Below, in pieces: positions 53,166-62,980 of a stretch of 64,000 nucleotides of DNA. The stretch spans positions 1 to 64,000 of the forward strand of contig CAVUYZ010000012.1 of NCBI GenBank assembly GCA_963745865.1, in the 5' to 3' direction. The DNA comes from JAHEDH01 sp963745865. Its GTDB lineage: Bacteria > Actinomycetota > Acidimicrobiia > Spongiisociales > ZC4RG35. Position 1 is the stretch's first letter. Every line of letters begins with the position of its first letter. The position numbers and the translations under genes were made by a program. Below the pieces are notes generated by a model, which saw only the letters and a list, made by a program, of their open reading frames with translations, did not search any database and had not been told where the DNA came from.

Positions 53166-54587
53166 ATGGTTCCTGACAGATTTGGGTGGTTACTCGCGCC
53201 CGGGAGTGTCTCGGTCGAGCTCGCCTCGTTGTTCGCTGATGCCGGCCATGCACTGTTCCTGGTCGGCGGCTCCGTTCGCGACGCCCTGCTCGGCAACAGC
53301 CACACCGATCTCGACTTCACGACCCCCGCCAGGCCAGACGAGATCAAAGCGATCGTCGAGCCGTTCGCCGACTCCTTGTTCACGATGGGGGAGAGGTTTG
53401 GCACGATCGGGCTGCGCAAAGGCGATGCCATGGTCGAGATCACGACGTTCCGCAACGAGATGTACCGGGACGACTCACGTAAACCGCACGTGACGTTCTC
53501 AGACACGATCGAGGACGATCTGTCGAGGCGCGACTTCACGGTGAACGCCATGGCGTTGGAGATCTCCAGCTCCAGACTGGTCGACCCCTTCGATGGCACC
53601 GCCGACCTGGCGACGAAGCTGCTCCGGACGCCGCTCGATCCCCACATTGCGTTCAGCGACGACCCGCTCAGAATGCTGCGACTCTTCCGCTTCCAGGCAT
53701 CGCTCGGGTTCGACGTCGACCCTGCGGCGTTCGCTGCGGTCGAGGAGATGGCCGATCGTCTCTCGATCGTCTCGGCTGAGCGGGTCCGGGATGAATTCTC
53801 GAAGCTCCTCGTCGCCGATGATCCCGGGCCTGCGCTCGAGGGCTTGGTCCGCTCGCGACTCATCGACCACTTCCTCCCGGAGATGACCGAACTGGCGATG
53901 CAGCAGGATCCGGTTCACCGGCACAAGGATGTGCTTGCCCACACCATCGCCGTCACCCAGAAGGCGTCTCCTCGGCTCCGGTTGCGGCTGGCCGCCCTCC
54001 TCCACGACATCGGCAAGCCTGCGACGCGGGAATTCGCCCAGGGTGGAGTCACGTTCCACCACCATGAGGTGGTCGGAGCGAGAATGGCGAGGGAGCGGAT
54101 GCGGGCGCTCCGCTATCCCAAGGATCTCACCCGGGACGTCAAGCAGCTCGTGTTTCTTCACCTGCGGCCCCACACCCTGAAGATGGGATGGACGGATTCG
54201 GCGGTCCGGCGATATGTGCGTGATGCGGGGCATCTCCTCGAGGATCTCAACGAGCTGGTGCGGTGCGACGTCACGACCGGGAACGAGCGACGTGCGCGAG
54301 CCATACAGCGCAGGATCGATGAGCTCGAGGAGCGGATCGAGGTGCTCAAGGAGCAGGAGGAGATCGAGAAGCTCCGGCCTCCGATCGACGGGAACGACGT
54401 CATCAGGTATCTCGACATCGAACCCGGCCCGATGATCGGCGAGATCATGACATTGCTGCTCGAGCGGAGGATCGATGAGGGCGCCTACAGCCGCGGCGAG
54501 GCGTACGAGACGGTGCGGCGATGGGCGATGGAGCGAGGTGTCGGCGACCCCGGGCCCTCTCCTGATGGTGATGAAGAGGAAGAGTGA
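53166..54587 (+). CDS. pcnA: CCA tRNA nucleotidyltransferase / poly(A) polymerase family
   Basis: A 473-residue nucleotidyltransferase. The head domain shows the Gly motif FLVGGSVRDALLG, catalytic DxD in HTDLDFTTP, and RRDFTVNAMAL. The neck has DPLRMLRLFRFQASLGF, and an HD domain (LLHDIGKPATR) lies in the middle. It adds or repairs the CCA end of tRNAs, required here because tRNA-Leu, -Ala and -Ile lack encoded CCA. Chosen ATG 53166. In mycobacteria pcnA also lies near the mviN-sigM block. Confidence 0.92.
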   Translation: MVPDRFGWLLAPGSVSVELASLFADAGHALFLVGGSVRDALLGNSHTDLDFTTPARPDEIKAIVEPFADSLFTMGERFGTIGLRKGDAMVEITTFRNEMYRDDSRKPHVTFSDTIEDDLSRRDFTVNAMALEISSSRLVDPFDGTADLATKLLRTPLDPHIAFSDDPLRMLRLFRFQASLGFDVDPAAFAAVEEMADRLSIVSAERVRDEFSKLLVADDPGPALEGLVRSRLIDHFLPEMTELAMQQDPVHRHKDVLAHTIAVTQKASPRLRLRLAALLHDIGKPATREFAQGGVTFHHHEVVGARMARERMRALRYPKDLTRDVKQLVFLHLRPHTLKMGWTDSAVRRYVRDAGHLLEDLNELVRCDVTTGNERRARAIQRRIDELEERIEVLKEQEEIEKLRPPIDGNDVIRYLDIEPGPMIGEIMTLLLERRIDEGAYSRGEAYETVRRWAMERGVGDPGPSPDGDEEEE

Positions 54588-56093
54588 ACAAGCTCGTCCC
54601 GGTGCTCGTCTTCGTCGTCGCCTGTACGGCCGCCACCGACCCCGATGAGCGTGTCTCGACGGTTCCGGACGCCGGGGTCGAGACGACCGCATCGACCGTT
54701 CCGGATGGGAACCCCGGCGGTGTCGGTATCGGCGATCGGCTGTATCCGACGCTCGGCAACTCCGGGTATGACGTCGACGTCTACGACTTCTCCCTCACCG
54801 TCACGCTCGACGGGAGGGTATCCGGCCGGGCGCAGATCCTGCTGACGCCGACAGAGCATCTCTCCCAATTCAACCTCGACCTGTCGGGGTTGACGGTCGA
54901 GGACGTGACGATTGCTGGATTTCCCTGGTGTCATGTGGCAGCAGGAGGATCGTGAGTTGGTCGTCGACCTCGCCGGTACCGCCGTGATCGGCTCCGAGGT
55001 GACCGTCGACATCAGGTATTCGGGTGTCCCCGAGCCGGTTCCGGCGAGCGCGGTCCCCTTCGAGCCCGGGTGGCAGGTCGGCGCCGGGTCGTTCTATCTC
55101 TTCTCTCAGCCGGACGGAGCCTCCTCGCTGTTCCCGGTCAACGATCACCCGCTCGATCGGGCCGACGTCGTGTTGCGGGTGTCGGTGCCGAGGGGTGTCG
55201 AGGTCGTCTCGGGCGGTGAGCTGGTCTCGATGACATCGACCGCCGACGGCGACACGTTCACATGGTCGATGGATGCGGTGGCTCCCTATCTCGTCCCGCT
55301 GGCTATCGGGCAATTCGACGTCATTCTCGACGAGACCCGCAACGGAGTGCGCTACGACGTCTGGGCGGCGACGTCGCTCGCCGAGGATCCCCGGCTCGCA
55401 GCGTTCGAGATCATGCCGGATGTCATCGGGTTCTTCGAGGAGCGTTTCGGCCCGTACCCCTTCGACCGAGCGGGAGCACTGATCGTCGACGACGATCTGG
55501 CGGCGGCGCTCGAGACCCAGACGATTCCGACGTATACCTCGGTCTCTGCCGGCTGGGGGGACATCGTGATCGCCCACGAGCTTGCGCATCAGTGGTTTGG
55601 CGATGCGATCGCCCTCTCGCAGTGGGACGACATCTGGCTCAACGAGGGCTTCGCCACATTTGCGCACTGGCTCTGGCTGGAGGAGAGCCAGGGGCGGGAT
55701 CGATACGTCTCCGAGATCACTGCCGGATACCGTCGCTTCAGCGGCCTCGGTCTGGTCGACGGCGGGGCGAGCCCCGACGATGCCGTGCGGCGGGTGACCG
55801 ATGCATTTCCTCCGCCCGATGATCCGAGGGCGGCGGACCTGTTCAACGCCTCGGTCTATGAGCGGGGAGGGCTGGCGCTCGCAGCGCTGAGGGACGAGGT
55901 CGGCGACGAGCGGCTCTTCGCAATGATGCGCGCCTACACGGCTCGGTTCTCGGGGCGAACGGTCGACACCGAGGCGTTCATCGAGTTGGTCGGTGAGGCG
56001 CTGGGCTCTTCTGCGGCCGACCTGATCCGCGCATGGGTCCAGGACCCGATCGTCCCCCCATTCCCGAGCCTCGGGCTGCAGCCACCCGGCTGA
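54584..56093 (+). CDS. M1-family metallopeptidase lipoprotein, frame interrupted once
   Basis: A secreted zinc aminopeptidase-like protein. The N-terminus VNKLVPVLVFVVAC is a lipoprotein signal with Cys14. The beta N-domain follows (YDVDVYDFSLTVTLDGRVSG). After VEDVTIAGFP the frame shifts near 54930, and the rest to 56093 includes the gluzincin motif HELAHQWFGD and the third ligand Glu 19 residues on in NEGFATFAHWLWL. The usual GAMEN exopeptidase motif appears as LETQTIPTY. About 500 residues when joined, shorter than full M1 aminopeptidases. The GTG overlaps the pcnA stop. Confidence 0.87.
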
Positions 56094-56208
56094 ACGGCGC
56101 CGGGTCGCGATGGCGAGGCCAGGGCTGACACGCTCTCGGTTCCTCCGCCTTTGATCAGGATCACCCCGTCATCGGGTAGATGCCAGGGGCGAGGACCCCA
56201 GCTCGCCT

Positions 56209-56239
56209 GTATACGCATATGCGCATATACTGCTCGGCC
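56209..56239 (+). promoter_or_regulatory. argC promoter with palindromic operator; probable leaderless start
   Basis: GTATACGCATATGCGCATATAC (56209-56230) contains the palindrome CGCATATGCG and ends in TATACT (56226-56231), a good -10. Transcription would begin about 7-9 bases further on, at or beside the argC ATG (56240), so the mRNA would have no leader. The palindrome fills the -35/-10 spacer, an ideal repressor position; ArgR is the natural candidate. A 16-base exact match (TACGCATATGCGCATA) recurs at the right end of the window. Confidence 0.6.
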
Positions 56240-57265
56240 ATGGGATTCAGCGTCGCTGTCATCGGAGCATCCGGGTATGCCGGGGGAGAGGTCGTCCGCT
56301 TCGTGGACGATCATCCCGGGCTCGACCTCGTCCACATGGGTGCACACTCCAAACAGGGTGGTCTGCTGTCGGAGGTCCATCCACAGCTCGGCGGCGGTGA
56401 CCGACCGCTCGGCTCCAACCAGCTCGACGACATCCCCGACGTCGACGTCGCCTTCCTCGCGCTTCCCCATGGACTGTCCTGGGACCTCGGCCATGCGCTC
56501 GCCGAGCGGGGCACCAAGGTCGTCGACCTCGGCAGCGACTACCGGTTCGACACCGATCATCGATATCAAGACGCCTACGGCGAGCCACATCCGCTTCCAG
56601 ACGAGCTCGGCCGATGGGCATACGGGCTTCCGGAGCTGTTCGACGTGTCCGGTGCCGACCGGGTCGCGTCACCCGGCTGCTATCCCACTGCGGTGCTGCT
56701 GGCAGCGGTCCCCTTCTTCAGCGCGGGCGTGGCGGGCGCAGGCGTGGTGGTCGCCGACTGTCTCTCGGGCGTCACCGGTGCAGGGCGGGGAGTGAAGGAG
56801 AGCCTCATGTTCGGGGCGATCCAGGAGGGTGTATCCGCCTACAAGGTCACCGAGCACCGTCACCGTCCTGAGATAGAGATGGCGATCGGGCTGGCGTCGG
56901 GGGACGAGCCGGTTGTGGTCTTCACACCACACCTCGTTCCGATGCAGCGGGGAGAGCTCGCGACAGTCACGATCCCCCTGGCCTCGAAGCTGTCGACCGC
57001 CGAAGCTCGCGAGATCCTGCGGTCCGCCTACGAGGGTCGGCCGTTCGTCCAGGTGATCGATGGCCCGCCACAGACCCGCTGGGCCGTTTCCTCCAATCGG
57101 GCGATCCTCACGGCATTCGTCGACGACCATGCGGGTGTGATCATCGCCCAGGGTGCCATCGACAACCTGGTCAAGGGAGCCGCCGGGCAGGCCGTCCAGA
57201 ACGCGAACATCATGCTCGGTTTGGACGAGACAGTCGGCCTTCCGATCTCGGGATGGATGCCGTGA
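56240..57265 (+). CDS. argC: N-acetyl-gamma-glutamyl-phosphate reductase
   Basis: A 341-residue NADPH-dependent reductase, third step of arginine synthesis. It shows the nucleotide motif VIGASGYAGGEVVRF, ALPHGLSWDL, and the catalytic Cys in ASPGCYPTAVL. The conserved HRHRPEIE and the C-terminal KGAAGQAVQN are present. Start ATG 56240 (MGFSVAVIG). First gene of argC-argJ-argB-argD, overlapping argJ by 13 bases. Confidence 0.96.
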   Translation: MGFSVAVIGASGYAGGEVVRFVDDHPGLDLVHMGAHSKQGGLLSEVHPQLGGGDRPLGSNQLDDIPDVDVAFLALPHGLSWDLGHALAERGTKVVDLGSDYRFDTDHRYQDAYGEPHPLPDELGRWAYGLPELFDVSGADRVASPGCYPTAVLLAAVPFFSAGVAGAGVVVADCLSGVTGAGRGVKESLMFGAIQEGVSAYKVTEHRHRPEIEMAIGLASGDEPVVVFTPHLVPMQRGELATVTIPLASKLSTAEAREILRSAYEGRPFVQVIDGPPQTRWAVSSNRAILTAFVDDHAGVIIAQGAIDNLVKGAAGQAVQNANIMLGLDETVGLPISGWMP

Positions 57266-58419
57266 GTGTCACCGCGGCGTCGGGGTTCACTGCGAACGGT
57301 CTCCATTGCGGGATCAAGGCCGATGGGGTACTCGATCTGACCGCCGTGGTGGCAGACGAGTCGGTGCCGCTGGCTGCTGTGTTCACCACTTCGGCAACAT
57401 CGGCTCCCCCCGTTCGACTCAGCCGGGCTCGAGCCGCCCGCGGATTCGGGCGGGCCGTGATCATCAATTCCGGCTCTGCCAACGCCGGCACCGGCGCGAT
57501 GGGGATGGAGGATGCCGAGACCATGTCGGCCGCGCTCGCCGCACAGCTCGGATGCGATCCTGCGGAGGTTCTGGTCTGCTCGACCGGTCCGATCGGTGGT
57601 CGGCTCCCGGTTGCGCTGATCACCTCGGCGGTACCCGGTCTGGTCGAGGGTCTCGGCTCTGATGTGCGCCACGCCACGGCTGCTGCTCGAGGGATGATGA
57701 CCACCGACACCGTCCCGAAAGAGGTGGTTCGCAGCCACGACGGATGGGTCATCGGAGGGATGTCCAAGGGCGCAGGGATGATCAGACCCGACATGGCGAC
57801 GATGCTCGCGGTCGTGACCACCGATGCCGTGATCTCTGCCGAGACACTCCATTCTGCTCTTGGAGACGCGGTCGACAGCACCTTCAACGCTCTCAACATC
57901 GACGGGTGCCAGTCGACGAACGACACGGTGATCGTGATGGCCTCCGGGCGAAGTGGGATCGAGCCCGATGCCGGCCAGGTGGCGAGTGCACTCGCCGACG
58001 TCTGTGCCGATCTCGCCCACCAGATGGCCGTCGACGCGGAGGGAGCATCGAAAGTCGTGACCATCGCCGTGACGGGAGCCGACTCAGACGCGGCCGCGAG
58101 GCGAATCGGCATGGCCATCGCCGACTCGTCTCTCGTCAGGTCGTCGTTCTACGGGGCAGATCCGAATTGGGGAAGGGTGTTCGGCGCGGCGGGCGTGGCG
58201 GGGGTCACCATCGACCCCGATGCGATCGAGATCGCCTACGAGGGAACGGTGGTCGCGTCCGGCGGCGTCGGGGTCTCTGTCGACGAGGACGAGCTTTCGG
58301 CGCGTCTCGACGGCGACTTCGAACTATCGGTATCCGTCGGCGACGGACCCGGAGCCGCCCGCATCGTCACGACCGATCTCACACCCGACTACGTCGTCTT
58401 CAACGGGGAGCGCAGCTGA
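57253..58419 (+). CDS. argJ: Bifunctional ornithine acetyltransferase / N-acetylglutamate synthase
   Basis: A 388-residue self-cleaving enzyme that recycles the acetyl group in arginine synthesis. The autocleavage site with nucleophile Thr lies in GMIRPDMATMLAVV (about residue 178), preceded by GGMSKGAG. NSGSANAGTGAMGMEDA and the C-terminal YVVFNGERS match the family. No separate argA is in the cluster, so the bifunctional form is likely. Its stop overlaps the argB start. Confidence 0.95.
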   Translation: MDAVSVTAASGFTANGLHCGIKADGVLDLTAVVADESVPLAAVFTTSATSAPPVRLSRARAARGFGRAVIINSGSANAGTGAMGMEDAETMSAALAAQLGCDPAEVLVCSTGPIGGRLPVALITSAVPGLVEGLGSDVRHATAAARGMMTTDTVPKEVVRSHDGWVIGGMSKGAGMIRPDMATMLAVVTTDAVISAETLHSALGDAVDSTFNALNIDGCQSTNDTVIVMASGRSGIEPDAGQVASALADVCADLAHQMAVDAEGASKVVTIAVTGADSDAAARRIGMAIADSSLVRSSFYGADPNWGRVFGAAGVAGVTIDPDAIEIAYEGTVVASGGVGVSVDEDELSARLDGDFELSVSVGDGPGAARIVTTDLTPDYVVFNGERS

Positions 58420-59325
58420 TGGCCACCGGACATTCCGCACCGGACCCGACCAAGTCGAGGATTGCAACCGGGATGGGCAAGGCGTCCATCCTGATGGAGG
58501 CGCTCCCCTACATCCAGCGTTTCTCCGGGAAGGTCGTCGTCGTCAAGTTCGGAGGGTCGGTGATGACCGATCCCGACCTCGGAGCCAGCTTCGCCGGCGA
58601 CATCACGTTGTTGGCGGCGGTCGGGATCCGTCCCGTGATCGTGCACGGCGGGGGACCGCAGATCTCGGCGGCCATGGAGTCGGAGGGCATCGCCCCCAAC
58701 TTCGTCGACGGCTTGAGGGTCACCGACGCCCCGACGATGCGGGTGGTGCAACGTGTGCTGGTCGGCGAGGTCAATGCCGACATCGTGGCGATGCTCGGTG
58801 GGCACGGCGCCACCGCGATCGGAGTGTCGGGAACCGACGCCGGTCTCCTGAGCGCGATCGAACGCGACCCGCGCCTCGGCTTCGTCGGCGACATCGACCG
58901 GGTGAACACAACACTGCTCGACAGCCTGCTCGACGACGGTCTGGTCCCGGTGGTCGCCCCGATCGCCATGGGCGAGGACGGCAACACGTACAACGTCAAC
59001 GCCGACACGGCGGCGGCGGCTATCGCCGGGGCACTCGGAGCCCAGAAACTCGTCTATCTCACCGACGTCGAGGGCGTCTACGCAGACCCCACCGATCCAT
59101 CGACGATCATCACTCGGCATGGATCTCGACGAGCTGCGTCGCGTGATCGCAACGATGTCAGGGGGGATGCTCCCGAAGATGCAATCGGTGGCCCACGCCC
59201 TCGAGCAGGGGGTGACCAGGGCACACGTCCTCGATGGTCGTGTGCAGCACGTGGTGCTGCTGGAGATGTTCACCCGTGCCGGTGTCGGCACGATGATGAC
59301 CCAACCGGGAGATGACCGCCCATGA
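58419..59325 (+). CDS. argB: Acetylglutamate kinase, reading frame interrupted once
   Basis: An amino-acid kinase phosphorylating N-acetylglutamate. From ATG 58419 (MATGHSAPDPTKSR) the first frame has VVKFGGSVMTD, VIVHGGGPQIS and NVNADTAAAAIAGAL. After STIITR the frame changes near 59115; removing one base gives TRMDLDELRRVIATMSGGMLPKM, the conserved feedback-domain end, to 59325. Joined length about 301, normal. The extra base lies in actcggcatgg. Confidence 0.93.
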
Positions 59326-60498
59326 GTGCGTTGATGGATCGTGAGCATCGTTTCGTGATGCAGACCTACGGTCGCATCCCCGTCACCTTCGTCGCTGGGC
59401 GAGGGCTCGTGGCTGGTCGATTCGGAGGGTGAGCGATACCTCGATTGCCTCACCGGGTTGGCTGTCGTCTCCGTCGGCCATGCCAACCAGCGAGTGACCG
59501 ACGCCGTTGCCGAGCAGATGGCTCGGCTGGTCCACGTGTCCAACCTCTACTACACCCAACCGATGGTCGATCTCGCCGAGAATCTCGCTGGCGTGTCAGG
59601 GCTGGACAAGACCTTCTTCGCCAACTGTGGAGCAACCGCCAACGAGGCGGCGATCAAGTTGGCCAGGAGGTGGGGCCAAACCAACAAGGGTCCAGAGGCG
59701 TACGAGATCGTGAGCTTGTCGGACAGTTTCCACGGTCGGACACTCGCCACGCTGGCCGCGACCGGCCAGCCGAAGAAGCAAGCGACCTTCGAGCCATTGC
59801 CGGTCGGCTTCGAGCAGGTTCCACCCGGCGACATCGGCGCGCTCGAGTCGGTGGTCTCGGCGTCCACCGCTGCAGTGATGCTCGAGACCACCCAGGGCGA
59901 GGGAGGTGTGGTCCCGCTCGACATCGACTACCTGCAGGCCGTGAGGAAGCTGTGCACCGAACGTGAGGTGCTCCTCATCGTCGACGACGTCCAGGCGGGG
60001 GTCGGCAGGACCGGTACCTGGTTCTCCTGGCACCAACTCGGCTTCAGTCCCGACATCGCCACAACGGCGAAGGCACTGGCAAACGGGCTTCCGATCGGAG
60101 CGTGCATGGCGACCGAGGAAGCTGCAGCGGCCTTCCAGCCCGGTGACCATGCCACGACGTTCGGTGGCGGCCCGGTCGTCTGTGCTGCCGCGAACGCCGT
60201 GATCGCGGAGATCGAAACGCGTGATCTCCTCACCAACTGCCTCGAGCGCTCGAGCCAACTCCGGAGGACGCTGACCGAGGTCGACGGCGTCGAATCCGTT
60301 CGAGGTCGAGGGCTCTTGATCGGAGCGGTCCTCGACGGGGATCGGGCCGGTGCAGTGGCATCCGAAGCGTTGGCAAACGGGCTGGTCGTCAATGCGGTCC
60401 GCCCCGACACGGTCCGTTTCGCCCCGCCTCTGACCATCTCCGAGGACGAGGTCGACGTCGCCGTTGCCCGGCTGGCTGCAGCCATCGAGAGCGTGTGA
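59322..60498 (+). CDS. argD: Acetylornithine aminotransferase, reading frame interrupted once
   Basis: A class III PLP aminotransferase, fourth step after ArgB. The N-terminus MSALMDREHRFVMQTYGRIPV starts at ATG 59322, overlapping argB (ATGA). It breaks near 59396, where gctgggcgag should be gctggcgag, giving VAGEGSWLVDSEGERYLDCL. The rest runs to 60498 with ANCGATANEAAIK, FHGRTLATL, DDVQAGVGRTG and the PLP lysine in TTAKALANGLPIGA. Joined length about 391. argF, argG and argH do not follow. Confidence 0.93.
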
Positions 60499-60530
60499 GA
60501 GGGCTCATCGAGGGAAGTTTTCGCGCTCCC

Positions 60531-60559
60531 TTTACAAACGGATGAACTAGTCGTATCTT
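60531..60559 (+). promoter_or_regulatory. Sigma-A promoter for riboswitch-controlled transcript
   Basis: TTTACA (60531-60536) and TATCTT (60554-60559) are separated by exactly 17 bases, giving a good housekeeping promoter. The start point would fall near 60566, where the riboswitch outer stem begins. This places the TPP element at the very 5' end of its mRNA. Confidence 0.75.
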
Positions 60560-60565
60560 TGGAGT

Positions 60566-60697
60566 TGCAAGGTCCGAGTGGCAATCACACGGGGGCCGGG
60601 TGCCTTCCCGGCTGAGAGTCTGGCAATTGGAGCCGGGCGAACCGATCGACCTCGATGGGTAATTCTGACGAGGGATGTGTGTCAGTCGGGCCTTGCA
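60566..60697 (+). ncRNA. TPP riboswitch (THI element)
   Basis: Conserved blocks occur in order: CCGGGTGCC (60596), the THI-box GGCTGAGAG (60610), GGGCGAACC (60635), and GGGTAATTCTGACGAGGGA (60657-60675). P1 is formed by TCACAC (60585-60590) with GTGTGT (60677-60682). It is extended by a 12-bp outer stem, TGCAAGGTCCGA (60566-60577) with TCGGGCCTTGCA (60686-60697), with one G-U pair. CTTTT and a C-rich tract follow, so either premature termination or translation control is possible. The downstream gene is an MBL-fold hydrolase at 60738. Confidence 0.87.
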
Positions 60698-60737
60698 CTT
60701 TTCCCCCTCCCTTGTCATCCCGGCGTACTGTCGCGAC

Positions 60738-61298
60738 ATGACTGCCACGCTCGACATCATTCAAGAGGGGATGGCGGGTGCCGCCGTCCGGTCGACGGTG
60801 TCGCTGGTTCGCGAGGCCGACCGCATCATCGTCATCGATCCGGGGATGGCGCCATCGCAGGCAGCGATCGTCGAACCGTTGGGCGAGCTCGGGGTTCAGC
60901 CCGATTCGGTGACGGATGTGATCGTGAGTCATCACCATCCCGATCACACCATCAACGTGGGTCTGTTCGGTGAAGCGAGGGTGCAGGACTACTGGGCCAC
61001 GTATCACCATGACGTCTGGACCAGCCGCTCTGCCGAGGGGTTCGAGGTCTCGCCGTCCGTCACTCTGTGGCTCACGCCCGGTCACACTCGCGAGGACATC
61101 ACGACCATCGTCCGCACGTCGGACGAAACCATCGCCTGCACCCATCTGTGGTGGCAGGAGGACGGTCCGGCGTTGGATCCGAGAGGGACCGATCAAGCAC
61201 AGATCGAAGCCGGCAGGGCCCGTATCCTCGCCGTCGCCTCGCTGATCGTCCCCGCCCACGGCCCCGCCTTCCGCCCCACCGAAACCACCCCCCGCTAG
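60738..61298 (+). CDS. MBL-fold metallo-hydrolase, MBLAC1-like, under a TPP riboswitch
   Basis: A 186-residue metallo-beta-lactamase-fold protein. It has the metal motif SHHHPDHT, a later TPGHTRED and C-terminal His in VPAHGP; CTHLWW stands where many members have a GDxxF motif. ATG 60738 (MTATLDII) is chosen; no clear ribosome site precedes it, which may matter for riboswitch control. The protein resembles the short MBLAC1-like branch, with no known thiamin function. It lies 41 bases after the TPP element with no other gene between, so it is the apparent target. Confidence 0.85.
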   Translation: MTATLDIIQEGMAGAAVRSTVSLVREADRIIVIDPGMAPSQAAIVEPLGELGVQPDSVTDVIVSHHHPDHTINVGLFGEARVQDYWATYHHDVWTSRSAEGFEVSPSVTLWLTPGHTREDITTIVRTSDETIACTHLWWQEDGPALDPRGTDQAQIEAGRARILAVASLIVPAHGPAFRPTETTPR

Positions 61299-61336
61299 CC
61301 CGCAATTGGTGACTCTCCATTTGGGGGGTTTTTCTT

Positions 61337-61785
61337 GAGAACGAATCCCCCATGGCGTGCTGGCGCACGCCTGTTCCCCCGAGGGGGAACAAACAAGGAT
61401 CGTGTTGTTTGTCCCTTCGGAGGGGGGACGTTGCTGAGTTCACGCCCCTCCCACCGTGGTGTGGTTGCTTGTTGTTTGTCCCTCCGGAGGGGGGACGGGG
61501 TTCGCCCTGCGAACCCAGGGGGGCGTTGTTGAGAACGAATCCCCCATGGCGTGCTGGCGCACGCCTGTTCCCCCGAGGGGGAACAAACAAATATCGTGTT
61601 GTTTGTCCCTTCGGAGGGGGGAGTTGCTGAGTTCACGCCTCTCCCACCATGGTGGTTGCTTGTTGTTTGTCCCTCCGGAGGGGGGACGGGGTTCGTCTTG
61701 CGAACCAGGGGGGGGTTTCTTGAGAACGAATCCCCCATGGCGTGCTGGCGCACGCCTGTTCCCCCGAGGGGAACAAACAGGGAGC
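61337..61785. repeat. Tandem repeat array, about 2.3 units of 191-194 bases rich in hairpins
   Basis: Units start with GAGAACGAATCCCCCATGG at 61337, 61531 and 61722; the last is cut after about 65 bases. Each full unit contains a hairpin TTCCCCCGAGGGGGAA and two versions of TTGTTTGTCCCTTCGGAGGGG. Units differ by small indels and by GT-rich spacing. The array lies between two convergent genes, the MBL hydrolase and an ABC permease. It is not a CRISPR, since unit length and lack of unique spacers do not fit. Confidence 0.85.
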
Positions 61786-61797
61786 GCGTCGTGTGTG

Positions 61798-62980
61798 TCA
61801 GTCTTTGGCAGTGCGCCAGGCTTCGCGGAGGCTGACTTTGGCGCCGATTCGTAGGGCGGCTCCCCGATAGATCCTGGCGGAGATCTTGATCATGAGGACG
61901 ACGGTGATCAGCGATCAGTCCGATCGACAGCCCCACCTCGTACCAGGGCACGTCGGTGACGGCAGTCCGCATGGGCATCACGATGGGTGCGGTCGGCGGG
62001 AAGATCGAGCTGATCCTCGACAGCAACGAGTCGGGCGACTCGAGCGAGATCAATGCGATGAAATAGGCAGGGAGGATGAGCAACGCAGGGATCATCGCCG
62101 CTCCCTGGACGTCCTCTTGGCGGGTGACGGTCGATCCGAGGCCGGCGTAGAGGACCGCATAGAGGCCAAATCCGAGGATGAACCACAGCACGGCGGAAAC
62201 CGCAACGCTCAATCCGATGTCGGGGATGGACAGGTCGCCGGTGTTGGCGATGCTCGTCGTGATCAGGCCTGCGCCCGCCAATGCCACCACCTGGAGGAGT
62301 CCGAGCGCACCGATCCCGAGCACCTTCCCTGCGAGCACCGATTCCGGCTGGGCGCGGGAGAGAACCACCTCGACGACCCGACTCGACTTCTCTTCCATGA
62401 CCCCCATCATCACGAATTGGCCGAAGACCAGGATCGCCAGGTAGAGGATGAAGATCGTCGCATATCCAGCCACGATCCGGGCGCCTTCGTCGGGATCCTC
62501 GGCCTCGAGCCGCAGGTCCTCCAGGGTTCCGGGACTCAGCAGGCGGGTCGCTTCATCTCCCGTGAGCCCCAGCTCGGCGATGGTTCGTTGACGCTCCAGC
62601 CCGTCGACGGCACCCTGCACGATCGCCGAGGTCGTCGTTCCGGGATTACCGCGCCAGAGCAGCTGCTCCCCGTCGATCAGAACGACGGCCACCTCCTCGT
62701 CGGTCAGGGCCGTTTCGGCTTGATCGCGATCCTCGAACGAGCGCGTCTCGACCTCCTGCTCGTAGGCAGCTGCCGTCGCGTCGAGCGCGTCCTCGATGCC
62801 CTCTGGCTCGGCTCCGAGGAGTCCGATGGCGATCGGCTCGTCCTCGGGGGCGATCGCTGATGCAATTGGGCCGATAGCGATGATCAGGACGACCGTGAGT
62901 CCCATCATCACCAAGAAGCCTCTGCTCCTGGCGCGTTGGAGGAAGTCTCGCTTGGCCAGCAACCAGATGTGGTTGGTCAT
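61798..62980 (-). CDS. ABC-2 type exporter permease, NatB-like, reading frame interrupted once
   Basis: A roughly 393-residue permease. It has an N-terminal helix (FLVMMGLTVVLIIAIGPIAS), a large extracytoplasmic domain (residues 45-170), then five more helices; the cytoplasmic motif VMEEKSSRVVEVVLSRAQP is typical of NatB/ABC-2 proteins. The frame shifts near 61906: dropping one base from gctgatcacc gives IGLIAITVVLMIKISARIYRG and a stop at 61798. The uncorrected frame would run through the repeat array. It overlaps its ATPase partner by four bases. Confidence 0.87.

Noticed and set aside
61337..61785. CRISPR array
   Set aside because: Repeat units are 191-194 bases with no unique spacers of 30-40 bases, and no cas genes are nearby.
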